A stretch of DNA of 64,000 nt from Hydractinia symbiolongicarpus (GCF_029227915.1 NC_079876.1:3970001-4034000), one strand, 5' to 3'. Positions 27,107 through 38,770 are shown, numbered from the stretch's first letter. Program-made: numbers and translations. The notes: generated by a model from the letters alone, not told the origin.

Positions 27107-30100
27107 TCGGCGCGCGATCACGGCTAGGATTGGTCCAACAGTAAAAATGACTTAATTATCTGAATTTTAAAATGAAGTGCTACCACAGCGCCCAGTGTAA
27201 TCGCTGAGTTCCGGCAATCACGTCAAATTAAGAAGAATGTTATTTCATGAAGTCCAATTGTCTCACTTATAACATTTATAGGGTCACAGCCCAATATCAG
27301 TTCAATTAAGTCCCTCAGTCAATCGTTTCACTGTTAAAAGCGATACAACCTAGTATTACCGCAAAGATATAACGAAATACATTTTGGTAAGAATATGTGA
27401 CGCAGCCGTTGTAACTCAAACGGATTGATACTGTTAGTAAGTCAATGAAATGTACTTTTTGAAACTGTCGCTATTTCTTCAGAGCGGGATAACGGCTAGG
27501 ATTGGTCCCACAGTAAGAAATGACTTATTTATCTAAATTCTTAAGTGAAGCGCTACCACAGCGCCCAGTGTAATTGCTGAGTTCCGGCAATCATGTCAAA
27601 TTAAAAAGAATGTTATTTCTTGGAGTCCAATTGTCTCACTTATAACATTTATAAGGTCACAGTCAAAAATGAGTTCAATTTAATCCCACAGTCAATCATT
27701 TCACTGTTAAAAGCGATGCAACCTATTAATATGAGAAAATTATCGCTAAATACATGTTGGTACGAATATGTGACTCATCCGTTGTAACTCAAACGGATTG
27801 ATGCTGTTGGAAAGTCAATGAAATGTAGTTTTTGATACTGTCTCTATTTCTTCAGCGCAGGATAACGGCTAGGATTGGTCCCACAATATATAATGACTTA
27901 TTTATCTAAATTTTTAAATGAAGCGCTACCACAGCGACCAGTGTAATCGCTGAGTTCCGGCAATCATGTCAAATTAAGAAGAATGTTATTTCTTGTAGTC
28001 CAATTGTTTCACTTATAACGTTTATAAATTCACAGTCCAAAATCAGTTCAATTAAGTCCCTCAGTCAATCGTTTCACTGTTAAAAGCGATACAACCTAGT
28101 ATTACCGCAAAGATATCACGAAATACATTTTGGTAAGAATATGTGACTCAGCCGTTGTAACTCAAACGGATTGATACTGTTAGAAAGTCAATGAAATGTA
28201 CTTTTTGAAACTGTCGCTCTATCTTCAGAGCGGGATAACGGCTAGGATTGGTCCCACAGTAAGAAATGACTTATTTATCTAAATTCTTAAGTGAAGCGCT
28301 ACCACAGCGCCCAGTGTAATCGCTGAGTTCCGGCAATCATGTCAAATTAAGAAGAATGTTATTTCTTGGAGTCCAATTGTCTCACTTATAACATTTATAA
28401 GGTCACAGTCAAAAATCAGTTCAATTTAATCCCACAGTCAATCGTTTCACTGTTAAAAGCGATGCAACCTATTAATATGAGAAAATTATCGCTAAATACA
28501 TGTTGGTACGAATATGTGACTCATCCGTTGTAACTCAAACGGATTGATGCTGTTAGAAAGTCAATGAAATGTAGTTTTTGATACTGTCTCTATTTTTTCA
28601 GCGCAGGATAACGGCTAGGATTGGTCCTACAATATAAAATGACTTATTTATCTAAATTTTTAAATGAAGCGCTACCACAGCGACCAGTAAAATCGCTGAG
28701 TTCCGGCAATCATGTCAAATTAAGAAGAATGTTATTTCTTGTAGTCCAATTGTTTCACTTAAAACGTTTATAAAGTCACAGTCCAAAATCAGTTCAATTA
28801 AGTCCCACAGTCAATAGTTTCACTGCTAAAAGCGATGCAACCTATTAATGTTGGAAAAATATCGCTAAATACATCTTGGTACGAGTATGTGACGCAACCG
28901 TTGTATCTGAAGCGGATTGATACCGTTAGAAAGTCAATGAAATGTAGTTTTTGAAACTGTCGCTATTTCTTCAGCGCGCGATAACGGCTAGGATTGGTCC
29001 CACAGTAAAAATGACTTAATTATCTAAATTTGTAAATGAAGTGCTACCACAGCGCCCAGTGTAATCGCTGAGTTCGGGCAATCACGTCAAATTAAGAAGA
29101 ATGTTATTTCTTGGAGTCCAATTTTCTCATTTATCACATTTTTCAGGTCACAGTCCAAAGTTAGTTCAATTAAGTTCCACAGTCAATCGTTTCACTGTTA
29201 AAAGCGATGCAACCTAGTAATGTTGGAAAAATATCGCTAAATACATGTTGGTAAGAATATGTGACTCAACCGTTGTAACTCACACGGACTGTAAACGTTA
29301 GAAAGTCAATGAAATGTAGTTTTTGAAACTTTCGCTATTTCTTCATCGCGCGATAACGGATACGATTGGTCCCACAGAAAAGAATGATACGGTACGAATT
29401 TGTGACCCAACCGTTGTAACTCAAACGAACTGACACTGTTAGAAAGTCAATGAAATGTAGTTTTTGATACTGTCTCAATTTCTTCAGCGCAGGATAACGG
29501 CTAGGATTGGTCCCACAGTAAAAAATGACTAATGTATCTAACTTTTTAAATGAAGCGCTACCACAGCTCCCAGTGTAATCGCTGAGTTCCGGCAATCATG
29601 TCAAATTAAGAAGAATGTTTTTTCTTGGAATCCAATTGTCTCACTTATAACATTTATAAGGTCACAGCTCAAAATCAGATCCAATTAAGTCCCACAGTCA
29701 ATCGTTTCACTGTTAAAAGCGATGCAACCTAGTATTACCGGAAAGATATCACGAAATACATTTTGGTACGAGTATGTGACGCAACCGTTGTAACTGAAGA
29801 GGATTGATACCGTTAGAAAGTCAATGAAATGTAGTTTTTGAAACTATCGCTATTTCTTCATCGCGCGATAACGGCTAGGATTGGTCCGACAATATAAAAT
29901 GACTTATTTATCTAAATTTTTAAATGAAGCGCTACCACAGCGACCAGTGTAATCGCTGAGTTCCGGCAATCATGTCAAATTAAGAAGAATGTTATTTCTT
30001 GTAGTCCAATTGTCTCACTTATAACGTTTATAAAGTCACAGTCCAAAATTAGTTCAATTAAGTCCCACAGTCAATCGTTGCACTGTTAAAAACGATGCAA

Positions 30101-30699
30101 CCTAGTAATGTTGGAAAAATATCGCTAAATACATGTTGGTACGAGTATGTGACGCAACCGTTGTAACTGAAGCGGATTGATACCGTTAGAAAGTCAATGA
30201 AATGTAGTTTTTGAAACTGTCACTATTTCTTCAGCGCGCGATAACGGTTAGGATTGGTCCCACAGTAAAAATGACTTAATTATCTAAATTTTTAAATGAA
30301 GTGCTACCACAGCGCCCAGTGTAATCGCTGAGTTCCGGCAATCACGTCAAATTAAGAAGAATGTTGTTTCTTGGAGTCCAATTTTCTCATTTATCACATT
30401 TATCAGGTCACAGTCCAAAGTTAGTTCAATTAAGTCACACAGTCAATCGTTTCACTGTTAAAAGGGATGCAACCTAGTAATATCAGAAAAATATCGCTAA
30501 ATACATGTTGGTACGAATATGTGACGCAACCGTTGTAACTGAAGCGGATTGATACCGTTAGAAAGTCAATGAAATGTAGTTTTTGAAACTGTCGCTATTT
30601 CTTCAGCGCGCGATAACAGATAGGATTGGTCTTACAGTAAGAAATGACATATTTATCTAAATTTTTAAATGAATCGCTACCACAGCGCCCAGTGTAATC
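27107..30699. repeat. Satellite monomers with an embedded 746-bp dimer duplication
   Basis: Mixed monomers. The monomers at 27479 and 28225 (746 bp apart) both carry AAATTCTTAAGTGAAGCG, and those preceding them both carry CCCTCAGTCAATCG and TATTACCGCAAAGATAT, marking a dimer duplicated once. A short 141-bp monomer lies at 29343-29483. No gene or mobile element is visible. Confidence 0.8.
29343..29483. repeat. Short monomer S3 (141 bp)
   Basis: Same junction. It begins TCATCGCGCG, like S1 and S2, and has CACAGAAAAGAATGA before the breakpoint. The distance from S2 is 2,751 bp, seven full monomers plus one short. Confidence 0.93.
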
Positions 30700-32095
30700 G
30701 CTGAGTTCTGGCAATCATGTCAAATTAAAAAGAATGTTATTTCTTGGAGTCCAATTGTCTCACTTATAACATTTATAAGGTCACAGCCCAAAATCAGTTC
30801 CAATTACGTACCACAGTCAATCGTTTCACTGTTAAAAGCGATACAACCTAGTATTACCGGAAAGATATCACGAAATACATTTTGGTAAGAATATGTGACT
30901 CAACCGTTGTAACTCAAACGGATTGATGCTGTTAGAAAGTCAATGAAATGTACTTTTTGAAACTGTCTCTATTTCTTCAGAGCGGGATAACGGCTAGGAT
31001 TGGTCCCACAGTAAGAAATGACTTATTTATCTAATTTCTTAAATGAAGCGCTACCACGGCGCCCAGTGTAATCGCTGAGTTGCGGCAATCATGTCAAATT
31101 AAGAAGAATGTTATTTCTTGGAGTCCAATTGTCTCACTTTCACATTTATAAGGTCGCAGCCCAAAATCAGTTCAATTAAGTCCCACAGTCAATTGTTTCA
31201 CTGTTAAAAGCGATGCAACCTAGTAATACCGGAAAGATATCACGAAATACATGTTGGTAAGAATATATGACTCAACCGTTGTAGCTCAAAGAGATTGATG
31301 CTGTAGAAAGTCAATGAAACGTACTTTTTGAAACTGTCTCTATTTCTTCAGCGCGGTCTAACGGCTAGGATTGGTCTTACAGTAAGAAATGACATATTTA
31401 TCTAAATTTTTAAATGAAACGCTACCACAACGCCCAGTTTAACCGCTGAGTTCCGGCAATCATGTAAAATTAAAAAGAATGTTATTTCTTGGAGTCCAAT
31501 TGACTCACCTATAACATTTATAAGGTCACTGCCCAAAATGAGTTCCAATTAAGTCCCACAGTCAATCGTTTCACTGTTAAAAGCGATACAACCTAGTATT
31601 ACCGGAAAGATATCATGAAATACATTTTGGTAAGAATATGTGACTCAACCGTTGTAACTCAAACGGATTGATACTGTTAGAAAGTCAATGAAATGTACTT
31701 TTTGAAACTGTCTCTATTTCTTCAGAGCGGGATAACGGCTAGGGTTGGTCTTACAGTAAGAAATGACATATTTATCTAATTTTTTTAAAGGAAGCGCGAC
31801 CACAGCGCCCAGTGTAATCGCTGAGTTCCGGCAATCACGTCAACTTAAGAAGAATGTTTTTTCTTGAAGTCCAATTTTTTCATTTATCACATTTATCAGG
31901 CCACAGTTCAAAGTTAGTTCAATTAAGTGCCACAGTCAATCGTTTCACTGTTAAAAGCGATGCAACCTAGTAACATCAGAAAAATATCGCTAAATACATG
32001 TTGGTACCAATATGTGACCCAACTGTTGTAACTCACACGGACTGTAACCGTTAGAAAGTCAATGAAATGTAGTTTTTAAAACTGTCCCTATTTCT

Positions 32096-32236
32096 TCAGC
32101 GCGCGATAACGGATAGGATTGGTCCCACAGTAAAGAATGATACGGTACGAATTTGTGACCCAACCGTTGTAACTCAAACGGACTGACACTGTTAGAAAGT
32201 CAATGAAATGTAGTTTTTGATACTGTCTCAATTTCT
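32096..32236. repeat. Short monomer S4 (141 bp)
   Basis: Same junction. First of the lattice spaced at 1,635 bp. It is preceded by the variant TTTTTAAAACTGTCCC. Confidence 0.93.
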
Positions 32237-33730
32237 TCAGCGCAGGATAACGGCTAGGTTTGGTCCCACAGTAAAAAATGACTTATTTATCTAAATTATA
32301 AAAATGAAGCGCTACCACAGCGACCAGTGTAATCGCTGAGTTCCGGCAATCATGTAAAATTAAAAAGAATGTTATTTCTTGGAGTCCAATTGTCTCACTT
32401 ATAACATTTATAAGGTCACAGCCCAAAATCAGTTCCAATTACGTACCACAGTCAATCGTTTCACTGTTAAAAGCGATACAACCTAGTATTACCGGAAAGA
32501 TATCACGAACTACATTTTGGTAAGAATATGTGACTCAACCGTTGTAACTCAAACGGATTGATACTGTTAGAAAGTCAATGAAATGTACTTTTTGAAACTG
32601 TCTCTATTTCTTCAGAGCGGGATAACGGCTAGGATTGGTCCCACAGTAAGAAATGACTTATTTATCTAAATTCTTAAATGAAGCGCTACCACAGCGCCCA
32701 GTGTAATCGCTGAGTTGCGGCAATCATGTCAAATTAAGAAGAATGTTATTTCTTGGAGTCCAATTGTCTCACTTTCACATTTATAAGGTCGCAGCCCAAA
32801 ATCAGTTCAATTAAGTCCCACAGTCAATTGTTTCACTGTTAAAAGCGATGCAACCTAGTAATACCGGAAAGATATCACGAAATACATGTTGGTAAGAATA
32901 TATGACTCAACCGTTGTAGCTCAAAGAGATTGATGCTGTAGAAAGTCAATGAAACGTACTTTTTGAAACTGTCTCTATTTCTTCAGCGCGGTCTAACGGC
33001 TAGGATTGGTCTTACAGTAAGAAATGACATATTTATCTAAAGTTTTAAATGAAACGCTACCACAACGCCCAGTTTAACCGCTGAGTTCCGGCAATCATGT
33101 AAAATTAAAAAGAATGTTATTTCTTGGAGTCCAATTGACTCACCTATAACATTTATAAGGTCACTGCCCAAAATGAGTTCCAATTAAGTCCCACAGTCAA
33201 TCGTCTCACTGTTAAAAGCGATACAACCTAGTATTACCGGAAAGATATCATGAAATACATTTTGGTAAGAATATGTGACTCAACCGTTGTAACTCAAACG
33301 GATTGATACTGTTAGAAAGTCAATGAAATGTACTTTTTGAAACTGTCTCTATTTCTTCAGAGCGGGATAACGGCTAGGGTTGGTCTTACAGTAAGAAATG
33401 ACATATTTATCTAATTTTTTTAAAGGAAGCGCGACCACAGCGCCCAGTGTAATCGCTGAGTTCCGGCAATCACGTCAACTTAAGAAGAATGTTTTTTCTT
33501 GGAGTCCAATTTTTTCATTTATCACATTTATCAGGTCACAGTTCAAAGTTAGTTCAATTAAGTGCCACAGTCAATCGTTTCACTGTTAAAAGCGATGCAA
33601 CCTAGTAACATCAGAAAAATATCGCTAAATACATGTTGGTACCAATATGTGACCCAACTGTTGTAACTCACACGGACTGTAACCGTTAGAAAGTCAATGA
33701 AATGTAGTTTTTAAAACTGTCCCTATTTCT

Positions 33731-33871
33731 TCAGCGCGCGATAACGGATAGGATTGGTCCCACAGTAAAGAATGATACGGTACGAATTTGTGACCCAACC
33801 GTTGTAACTCAAACGGACTGACACTGTTAGAAAGTCAATGAAATGTAGTTTTTGATACTGTCTCAATTTCT
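33731..33871. repeat. Short monomer S5 (141 bp)
   Basis: Same junction and same flanks as S4, 1,635 bp downstream. Confidence 0.93.
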
Positions 33872-35365
33872 TCAGCGCAGGATAACGGCTAGGTTTGGTC
33901 CCACAGTAAAAAATGACTTATTTATCTAAATTATAAAAATGAAGCGCTACCACAGCGACCAGTGTAATCGCTGAGTTCCGGCAATCATGTAAAATTAAAA
34001 AGAATGTTATTTCTTGGAGTCCAATTGTCTCACTTATAACATTTATAAGGTCACAGCCCAAAATCAGTTCCAATTACGTACCACAGTCAATCGTTTCACT
34101 GTTAAAAGCGATACAACCTAGTATTACCGGAAAGATATCACGAACTACATTTTGGTAAGAATATGTGACTCAACCGTTGTAACTCAAACGGATTGATACT
34201 GTTAGAAAGTCAATGAAATGTACTTTTTGAAACTGTCTCTATTTCTTCAGAGCGGGATAACGGCTAGGATTGGTCCCACAGTAAGAAATGACTTATTTAT
34301 CTAAATTCTTAAATGAAGCGCTACCACAGCGCCCAGTGTAATCGCTGAGTTGCGGCAATCATGTCAAATTAAGAAGAATGTTATTTCTTGGAGTCCAATT
34401 GTCTCACTTTCACATTTATAAGGTCGCAGCCCAAAATCAGTTCAATTAAGTCCCACAGTCAATTGTTTCACTGTTAAAAGCGATGCAACCTAGTAATACC
34501 GGAAAGATATCACGAAATACATGTTGGTAAGAATATATGACTCAACCGTTGTAGCTCAAAGAGATTGATGCTGTAGAAAGTCAATGAAACGTACTTTTTG
34601 AAACTGTCTCTATTTCTTCAGCGCGGTCTAACGGCTAGGATTGGTCTTACAGTAAGAAATGACATATTTATCTAAATTTTTAAATGAAACGCTACCACAA
34701 CGCCCAGTTTAACCGCTGAGTTCCGGCAATCATGTAAAATTAAAAAGAATGTTATTTCTTGGAGTCCAATTGACTCACCTATAACATTTATAAGGTCACT
34801 GCCCAAAATGAGTTCCAATTAAGTCCCACAGTCAATCGTTTCACTGTTGAAAGCGATACAACCTAGTATTACCGGAAAGATATCATGAAATACATTTTGG
34901 TAAGAATATGTGACTCAACCGTTGTAACTCAAACGGATTGATACTGTTAGAAAGTCAATGAAATGTACTTTTTGAAACTGTCTCTATTTCTTCAGAGCGG
35001 GATAACGGCTAGGGTTGGTCTTACAGTAAGAAATGACATATTTATCTAATTTTTTTAAAGGAAGCGCGACCACAGCGCCCAGTGTAATCGCTGAGTTCCG
35101 GCAATCACGTCAACTTAAGAAGAATGTTTTTTCTTGGAGTCCAATTTTTTCATTTATCACATTTATCAGGTCACAGTTCAAAGTTAGTTCAATTAAGTGC
35201 CACAGTCAATCGTTTCACTGTTAAAAGCGATGCAACCTAGTAACATCAGAAAAATATCGCTAAATACATGTTGGTACCAATATGTGACCCAACTGTTGTA
35301 ACTCACACGGACTGTAACCGTTAGAAAGTCAATGAAATGTAGTTTTTAAAACTGTCCCTATTTCT

Positions 35366-35504
35366 TCAGCGCGATAACGGATAGGATTGGTCCCACAGTA
35401 AAGAATGATACGGTACGAATTTGTGACCCAACCGTTGTAACTCAAACGGACTGACACTGTTAGAAAGTCAATGAAATGTAGTTTTTGATACTGTCTCAAT
35501 TTCT
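35366..35504. repeat. Short monomer S6 (139 bp)
   Basis: Same junction, 1,635 bp from S5. It is 2 bp shorter because one GC is missing from the GCGCGCG run at its start. Confidence 0.93.
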
Positions 35505-35599
35505 TCAGCGCAGGATAACGGCTAGGATTGGTCCCACAGTAAAAAATGACTTATTTATCTAAATTATAAAAATGAAGCGCTACCACAGCGACCAGTGTA

Positions 35600-36779
35600 A
35601 TCGCTGAGTTCCGGCAATCATGTCAAATTAAGAAGAATGTTATTTCTTGTAGTCCAATTGTCTGACTTATAAAATTTATAAAGTCACAGTCCAAAAACAG
35701 TTCAATTAAGTCCCACAGTCAATCGTTTCACTGTCAAAAGCGATGCAACCTAGTAATATCAGAAAAATATCGCCAAATACATGTTGGTACGAATATGTGA
35801 CCAAACCGTTGTAACTCACACGGACTGTAACCGTTAGAAAGTCAATGAAATGTAGTTTTTGAAACTGTCGCTATTTCTTCAGCGCGCGATAACAGATAGG
35901 ATTGGTCTTACTGTAAGAAATGACATATTTATCTAAATTTTTAAATGAAGCGCTACCACAGCGCCCAGTGTAATCGCTGAGTTCCGGCAATCATGTCAAA
36001 TTAAGAAGAATGTTATTTCTTGGAGTCCAATTTTCTCATTTACCACATTTAACAGGTCACAGTCCAAAGTTAATTCAAAAAAATCCCACATTCAATCGTT
36101 TCACTATTAAAAGCGATGCAACCTGGTAATAACAGATAAATATCGCTAAATACATGTTGGTACGAATATGTGACCCAACCGTTGTAACTCAAGCGGACTG
36201 ACATCGATAGAAAGTCAATGAAATATAGTATTTGAAACTGTCTCTATTTCTTCAGCACGCGCTAACGGCTAGGATTGGTCCCACAGCTAAAAAGTGACTT
36301 TTTTATCTACATTTTTAAATGAAGCGCTACCACAGCGCCCGGTGTAATCGCTGAGTTACGGCAATCATGTCAAATTAAGAAGAATGTTACTTCTTGGAGT
36401 TCAATTGTCTCACTTATAAAATTTATCAGGTCACAGTCCAAAGTTAGTTCAATTAAGTCCCACAGTCAATCGTTTCATTGTTAAAAGCGATGCAATCTAG
36501 TAATATCAGAAACATATCGCTAAATACATGTTGGTACGAATATGTGACCCAACCTTTGTAACTCACACGGACTGTAGCCGTTAGAAAGTCAATGAAATGA
36601 AGTTTTTGAAACTGTCCCTATTTCTTCAGCGCGCGATAACAGATAGGATTGGTCCCACAGTAAAGAATGACTTATTTATCTAAATTCTTAAATGAAGCGC
36701 TACCACAGCGCCCAGTGTAATCGCTGAGTTCCGGCAATCATGTCAAATTAAGAAGAATGTTTTTTCTTGGAGTCCAATT
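35600..36779. repeat. Diverged satellite monomers up to the transposon
   Basis: About three monomers, the last of which (starting at 36626) is cut by the transposon after 154 bp. They carry variants rare to the left but common far to the right, such as GACATCGATAGAAAGTC and CTAAAAAGTGACTTTTTTAT. They are less homogeneous than the neighbouring HOR blocks. Confidence 0.85.
36776..36779. repeat. Target-site sequence AATT, left copy
   Basis: AATT stands directly outside the left CACCG end, and AATT stands directly outside the right end (40431-40434). An uninterrupted monomer has a single AATT here (GTCCAATTGTCTCAC). Because AATT is palindromic the duplication can be read in two ways: a 4-bp AATT duplication with termini CACCG...CGGTG, or a 2-bp AT duplication with termini TCACCG...CGGTGA. 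As I recall, ISL2EU elements make 2-bp AT duplications, which favours the second reading. Confidence 0.85.
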
Positions 36780-36820
36780 CACCGTTCCCATAAAGAGTGA
36801 GATGCGCAATGCATTGTGGT
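36780..36820 (+). repeat. Left terminal inverted repeat (41 bp)
   Basis: It starts CACCGTTCCCATAAA and ends CGCAATGCATTGTGGT. Compared with the reverse complement of 40390-40430, the outer 15 and inner 16 bases are identical. The middle (positions 16-25) differs and probably holds a small indel. The inner part contains the 10-bp palindrome CAATGCATTG (36807-36816). Confidence 0.95.
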
Positions 36821-37051
36821 ACTTGAAGTCAAGAAAAAAAACCGAAATTAAAAAAAATTGCTTGCGTATAACAATTAAATAACCGTAGCAATATATTGTG
36901 GAGAATAATCATGTTTTGTTACAAAATAATTATCTCCATGATCATAGCTTTTTGTAAAAACTTTATCTCTGTAATAGATTAATCAAGTGTTTAACAAAAC
37001 AAAGTAGAAAAAGGCTTATTTGAGGGAAGGATAGTGAAACGACAACTTATA
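36821..37051 (+). promoter_or_regulatory. Left subterminal region and presumed 5' leader/promoter of the nuclease gene
   Basis: An AT-rich non-coding stretch of 231 bp between the left TIR and the first good ATG. It contains an imperfect hairpin: GGAGAATAATCATGTTTTGT (36900-36919) against ACAAAATAATTATCTCC (36921-36937), followed directly by the palindrome ATGATCAT (36938-36945). No convincing TATA box or initiator can be singled out. Its promoter role is inferred from position only. Confidence 0.4.
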
Positions 37052-37486
37052 ATGGATTTTAATGAAGATTTAAGTATATTTTTTACGGATAATGATACTG
37101 CCCTTGAGCCTAGCTTTTCTCAAAGCTCTAGCACGGTATCAAGGCCAGTTTTCAGAGAAATTTCAAATCAGGAAATTGAAAGAGACGAAGAAGAGGAACT
37201 GACCTGTAGTATAAAAGAATGGTCCAAAGACTTATCTCTTTTGCCTGCCATTTCTCATAAAAAACTACAAAAGTATATGGTAGAAGATACTTTAGAAGTG
37301 GATAATAAATCTAGAGGTGCAATTAAGCACAAAATTCTGGGATACAGGTTATTTAAAGAGCATTTCGTGAAGAAGGTCAGAGTAAAACCAAATATTGTTG
37401 CAAATACAAGTTTGTTTATTGTTAAATGCCTGGTAACAGCCTCCATGAAGAAAATTCAATACAGCGTGTACATTCACCTTTGTCAA

Positions 37487-37489
37487 TAA
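37487..37489 (+). other. Nonsense codon in the nuclease gene
   Basis: TAA in frame directly after SVYIHLCQ. The SWIM finger starts 24 bases downstream in the same frame, so this is a point mutation and not an exon end. No GT...AG pair is needed to join the two sides. Confidence 0.85.
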
Positions 37490-38295
37490 TCTGGAGATGT
37501 TTTATATGCTAAATGCAACTGCAAAGCTGGAGCAGGGGGTTGTTGTAAGCATGTCGCTGCAGTCCTTTACCAGCTTGTAGATTACAGGGAACTAGAACTG
37601 AAAAGTGTTCCTGATGATAAAGTATGTACAGATGTTTTGCAACAGTGGCATGTACCTGGTGAAGCTGCGAACCCTGAGGCTATTTTATTTTCAAACTTGC
37701 AGTTTGAAAAGGCTGATTTTGAAAAGGACAAAAATAAAAGTCGCAAAAGACCAATAGTTACTGGTGACCGAAAGCACTGTTCGACACCGTTATTTGCAAG
37801 AGAACCGTCAAGTGAAAAAGTGAAGCAGCTTAGTGGGAACTTATTAAAACTTAAACAAGGAGTAACAATGGCTACTTTGCTACAAGGAAATGACTATGAG
37901 CCTTGCTCTTTTTTCACAACATCTGTGACAAACTGTGAGATGGAAGCAGAGGAAAATGCACCAGTTAGAAAACATATTAATGAACTCATTGAAAACTTTA
38001 ATTTTGATATTGAAAGTACCCTGCTGACAGAGCTTAATCTTAATTTCGTGAAAAATCATTTGAGTGTAACATGCAAAGAAATTAAGAATATTGAAGAGAA
38101 AACGATAAAGCAATCTAATAGCAAAGCGTGGTTTGCAGAACGAAAAAAAAGGTTAACTGCATCTAATTTTGGAAGTGTAATAAACAGGCGTAAAGGGGTC
38201 TTTCCAACTTCATTGTTGAAAAAGATTTTGTGTCAAAATAAGTCTTTTTTTTCAGAAGCCTGTAATTATGGAATTTCTACGGAAAGTATTGCAGT

Positions 38296-38303
38296 AAAAA
38301 AAA
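38296..38303 (+). other. Frameshift in the A8 run of the nuclease gene
   Basis: After the 8-base A run the upstream frame stops at TGA (38306-38308). The next frame carries straight on with AKEVTVEKCGFFINPKWPW and the nuclease motifs. One surplus A explains the shift. Homopolymer length could also be a sequencing or consensus error, so this lesion is less secure than the stop codon. Confidence 0.75.
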
Positions 38304-38720
38304 TATGAATTAGCAAAAGAAGTTACTGTGGAAAAATGTGGTTTTTTTATAAATCCTAAATGGCCTTGGTTGGGTTGCAGTCCAGATGGAATTGTTACCG
38401 AAACAAAAGCAATTGAAGTTAAATGCCCTTTTTCAAAAAAAGATTTGACGATCGAAGAAGCATGTGGCGACAAAAGTTTTTTTTTGCAAATGTGTGATGA
38501 AGAACCCAAACTTAAACGGAGTCACATATATTATTTTCAGTGCCAAGGTGTCATGGCAGTAACTGGAATTAGTGAATTGGATTTTATAGTTTATACTGAA
38601 AAATTTATGCACATTGAAACTTTAAAGTTTGAGAGTGAAAAATGGAACACGAATTGGTTACCATGTCTGACAAAATTTTATTTTGACTTTATGTCCAACG
38701 AAATATTTAAAGATACATAG

Positions 38721-38765
38721 CATATATATTTTTATATACATTTTATATTCGTATATATATATTGT
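38721..38765. other. Spacer between the convergent transposon genes
   Basis: 45 bp of (TA)-rich sequence between the TAG of the nuclease gene and the stop of the transposase gene. No AATAAA lies here for the (+) gene, so its transcript must end inside or beyond the opposing gene, or use a variant signal. Confidence 0.7.
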
Positions 38766-38770
38766 TTATT
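38765..38770 (-). promoter_or_regulatory. Possible poly(A) signal overlapping the transposase stop codon
   Basis: On the (-) strand the sequence reads GAATAAAC: the TAA stop codon lies inside an AATAAA hexamer. Compact 3' ends of this kind are common in DNA transposons. Function is inferred from the motif only. Confidence 0.4.

Larger units (their letters stand above)
30700..35600. repeat. HOR of 1,635 bp x 3 (four full monomers plus one short)
   Basis: Three successive copies with short monomers at 32096, 33731 and 35366, each 1,635 bp apart (4 x 373.5 + 141). Shared private variants: CCAATTACGTACCACAG, CCACAACGCCCAGTTTAACC, AATTTTTTTAAAGGAAGCGC (near 31780, 33415, 35050) and CTAAATTATAAAAATGAAGC. 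The second and third copies are nearly identical. The third diverges from about 35.6 kb. Start and end positions are approximate. Confidence 0.85.
1..36779. repeat. Satellite DNA array, left arm (about 373-bp monomer)
   Basis: Tandem head-to-tail satellite with a period of 372-374 bp, measured between successive TCAG(C/A)GCG starts (1, 373, 747 and so on). Landmarks in order within a monomer: TCAGCGCGCGATAACGGC at 1, GGATTGGTCCCACAGTAA near 21, GCGCTACCACAGCGCCCA near 70, TCGCTGAGTTCCGGCAATCA near 95, GGAGTCCAATTGTCTCA near 141, GTCCCACAGTCAATCG near 204, CACTGTTAAAAGCGATGCAA near 223, CCGTTGTAACTCAAACGG near 300, and AGAAAGTCAATGAAATGTAG near 330. Monomers differ by point changes and small indels, and sets of variants recur together as higher-order repeats. 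All copies run the same way. There is no coding potential: short open frames occur only where stops happen to be absent. Equivalence with any named satellite cannot be judged from sequence alone. Confidence 0.97.
37052..38720 (+). pseudogene. SWIM zinc finger + YqaJ-type nuclease, ISL2EU accessory protein (disrupted)
   Basis: The second protein of the transposon, about 555 codons if read through its lesions. The start is ATG 37052, with A at -3 and G at +4; an upstream in-frame GTG at 37034 is unlikely in a eukaryote. An acidic N-terminus is followed by a SWIM-type zinc finger, CxC...CxH at about residues 155, 157, 165 and 167 (CNCKAGAGGCCKH), which probably binds DNA or protein. The C-terminal half is a YqaJ-like PD-(D/E)xK exonuclease domain. 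It shows WFAERKKRLTASNFG near residue 360, then SPDG (Asp codon at 38385), EVK (38415-38423) and YYFQCQGVMAVTG. The family degrades or processes DNA ends, so a role in excision or repair is inferred. Lesions: a TAA at 37487-37489, with homology continuing in the same frame, and a one-base gain in the A8 run at 38296-38303 that shifts the frame. The catalytic residues remain legible. Confidence 0.85.

Noticed and set aside
1-36779. CRISPR-like regular repetition
   Set aside because: Repeats are about 373 bp and contiguous with no unique spacers; this is a satellite array.
37255-37446. Antisense frames at 37255-37446, 37880-38113, 38252-38509 and 39372-39575
   Set aside because: Shadows of the two transposon genes on the opposite strand, without recognisable motifs.
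37480-37520. An intron explaining the stop at 37487
   Set aside because: Homology to the SWIM region continues in the same frame on both sides of the stop with no gap, so no sequence needs to be removed.
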